Source: Escallonia rubra
Taxonomy: Eukaryota > Streptophyta > Magnoliopsida > Escalloniales > Escalloniaceae
Assembly (NCBI GenBank): GCA_033065855.1
Contig: JAVXUO010002878.1
Coordinates: forward strand, 1 to 64,000
DNA: 64,000 nt
Direction of reading: 5' to 3'
How positions within the stretch are numbered: the first letter of the stretch is position 1; each line of letters starts with the position of its first letter. The position numbers and the translations under genes are program-made. The notes beneath the pieces were generated by a model. That model saw nothing but the letters and a program-made list of their open reading frames with translations. It had not been told where the DNA came from and did no database searches. Below, one piece after another: positions 63,858-64,000 of the stretch.

Positions 63858-64000
63858 TCTATAATCTTACACAGAGGACACGACTGGCTGCTGCCCTGTG
63901 CCTTGAGGTTGTATTTTACATATTTATCACCGCTCAATGTAACTGTAGGAACGTGTGTGCTAATTTGAGTTAGTGAACATTTTCCCCACTTGTCCTTCTC

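Overview
The window is nuclear DNA of a flowering plant, most likely a eudicot. The support is direct: spliced genes with GT-AG introns, a cysteine-rich receptor-like kinase (CRK), a GIP1/DUF1296 gene, Tat-lineage Ty3/gypsy retrotransposons with a second RNase H, and CACTA, hAT and Mutator-like elements. The species cannot be fixed from the sequence. Only two ordinary host loci are present: a CRK with a tandem kinase-only copy (22.0-28.8 kb) and a GBF-interacting-protein-1-like gene (53.9-63.8 kb). Most of the rest is nested mobile DNA.

1-16,875: one giant Tat-type gypsy element of about 18 kb, on the minus strand. Its 3' LTR is cut by the window start. The 5' LTR (13,793-16,875, 3,083 bp) is complete and is followed by a tRNA-Arg-type primer binding site. 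Gag, protease, reverse transcriptase, RNase H, a second RNase H and integrase lie in one uninterrupted frame (13,725 to 7,114) broken by seven in-frame stops and no frameshift. Between integrase and 3' LTR, on the opposite strand, sits an intron-containing gene for a large plant-mobile-domain (PMD) protein (3,017-6,667). It converges tail to tail with pol.

16,876-30,407: AT-rich intergenic DNA, a hAT end fragment, a duplicated 231-bp promoter segment, then the CRK gene (8 exons, 690 aa). Its kinase half, from intron 3 through the 3' flank, is duplicated in tandem. The second copy keeps all five kinase exons but has no signal peptide, ectodomain or membrane span.

30,408-48,560: a decayed second Tat-type gypsy element, shredded by insertions whose target-site duplications (TSDs) can still be read. 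They are a CACTA (30,408-32,111), a hAT (34,651-36,938), a Mutator-like element (37,013-38,401), a second CACTA (39,841-45,220) that splits the RNase H/integrase region, and, inside that CACTA, a solo LTR of the first element's family (41,932-43,889). Downstream of its integrase, again antisense, are remains of another spliced accessory gene ending in a coiled coil, itself split by a small hAT-like insertion.

48,560-53,700: microsatellites, MITEs, degenerate CACTA-like repeats and an RNase H fragment, with no convincing gene. 53,875-63,776: the GIP1-like gene, 10 exons, 829 aa, with a tandemly repeated first intron, a perfect 35-bp hairpin in intron 2 and a hAT-like insertion in intron 7.

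The most unusual system is the antisense accessory gene carried by both gypsy elements at the same position. In one it is an almost intact PMD gene with its own intron.
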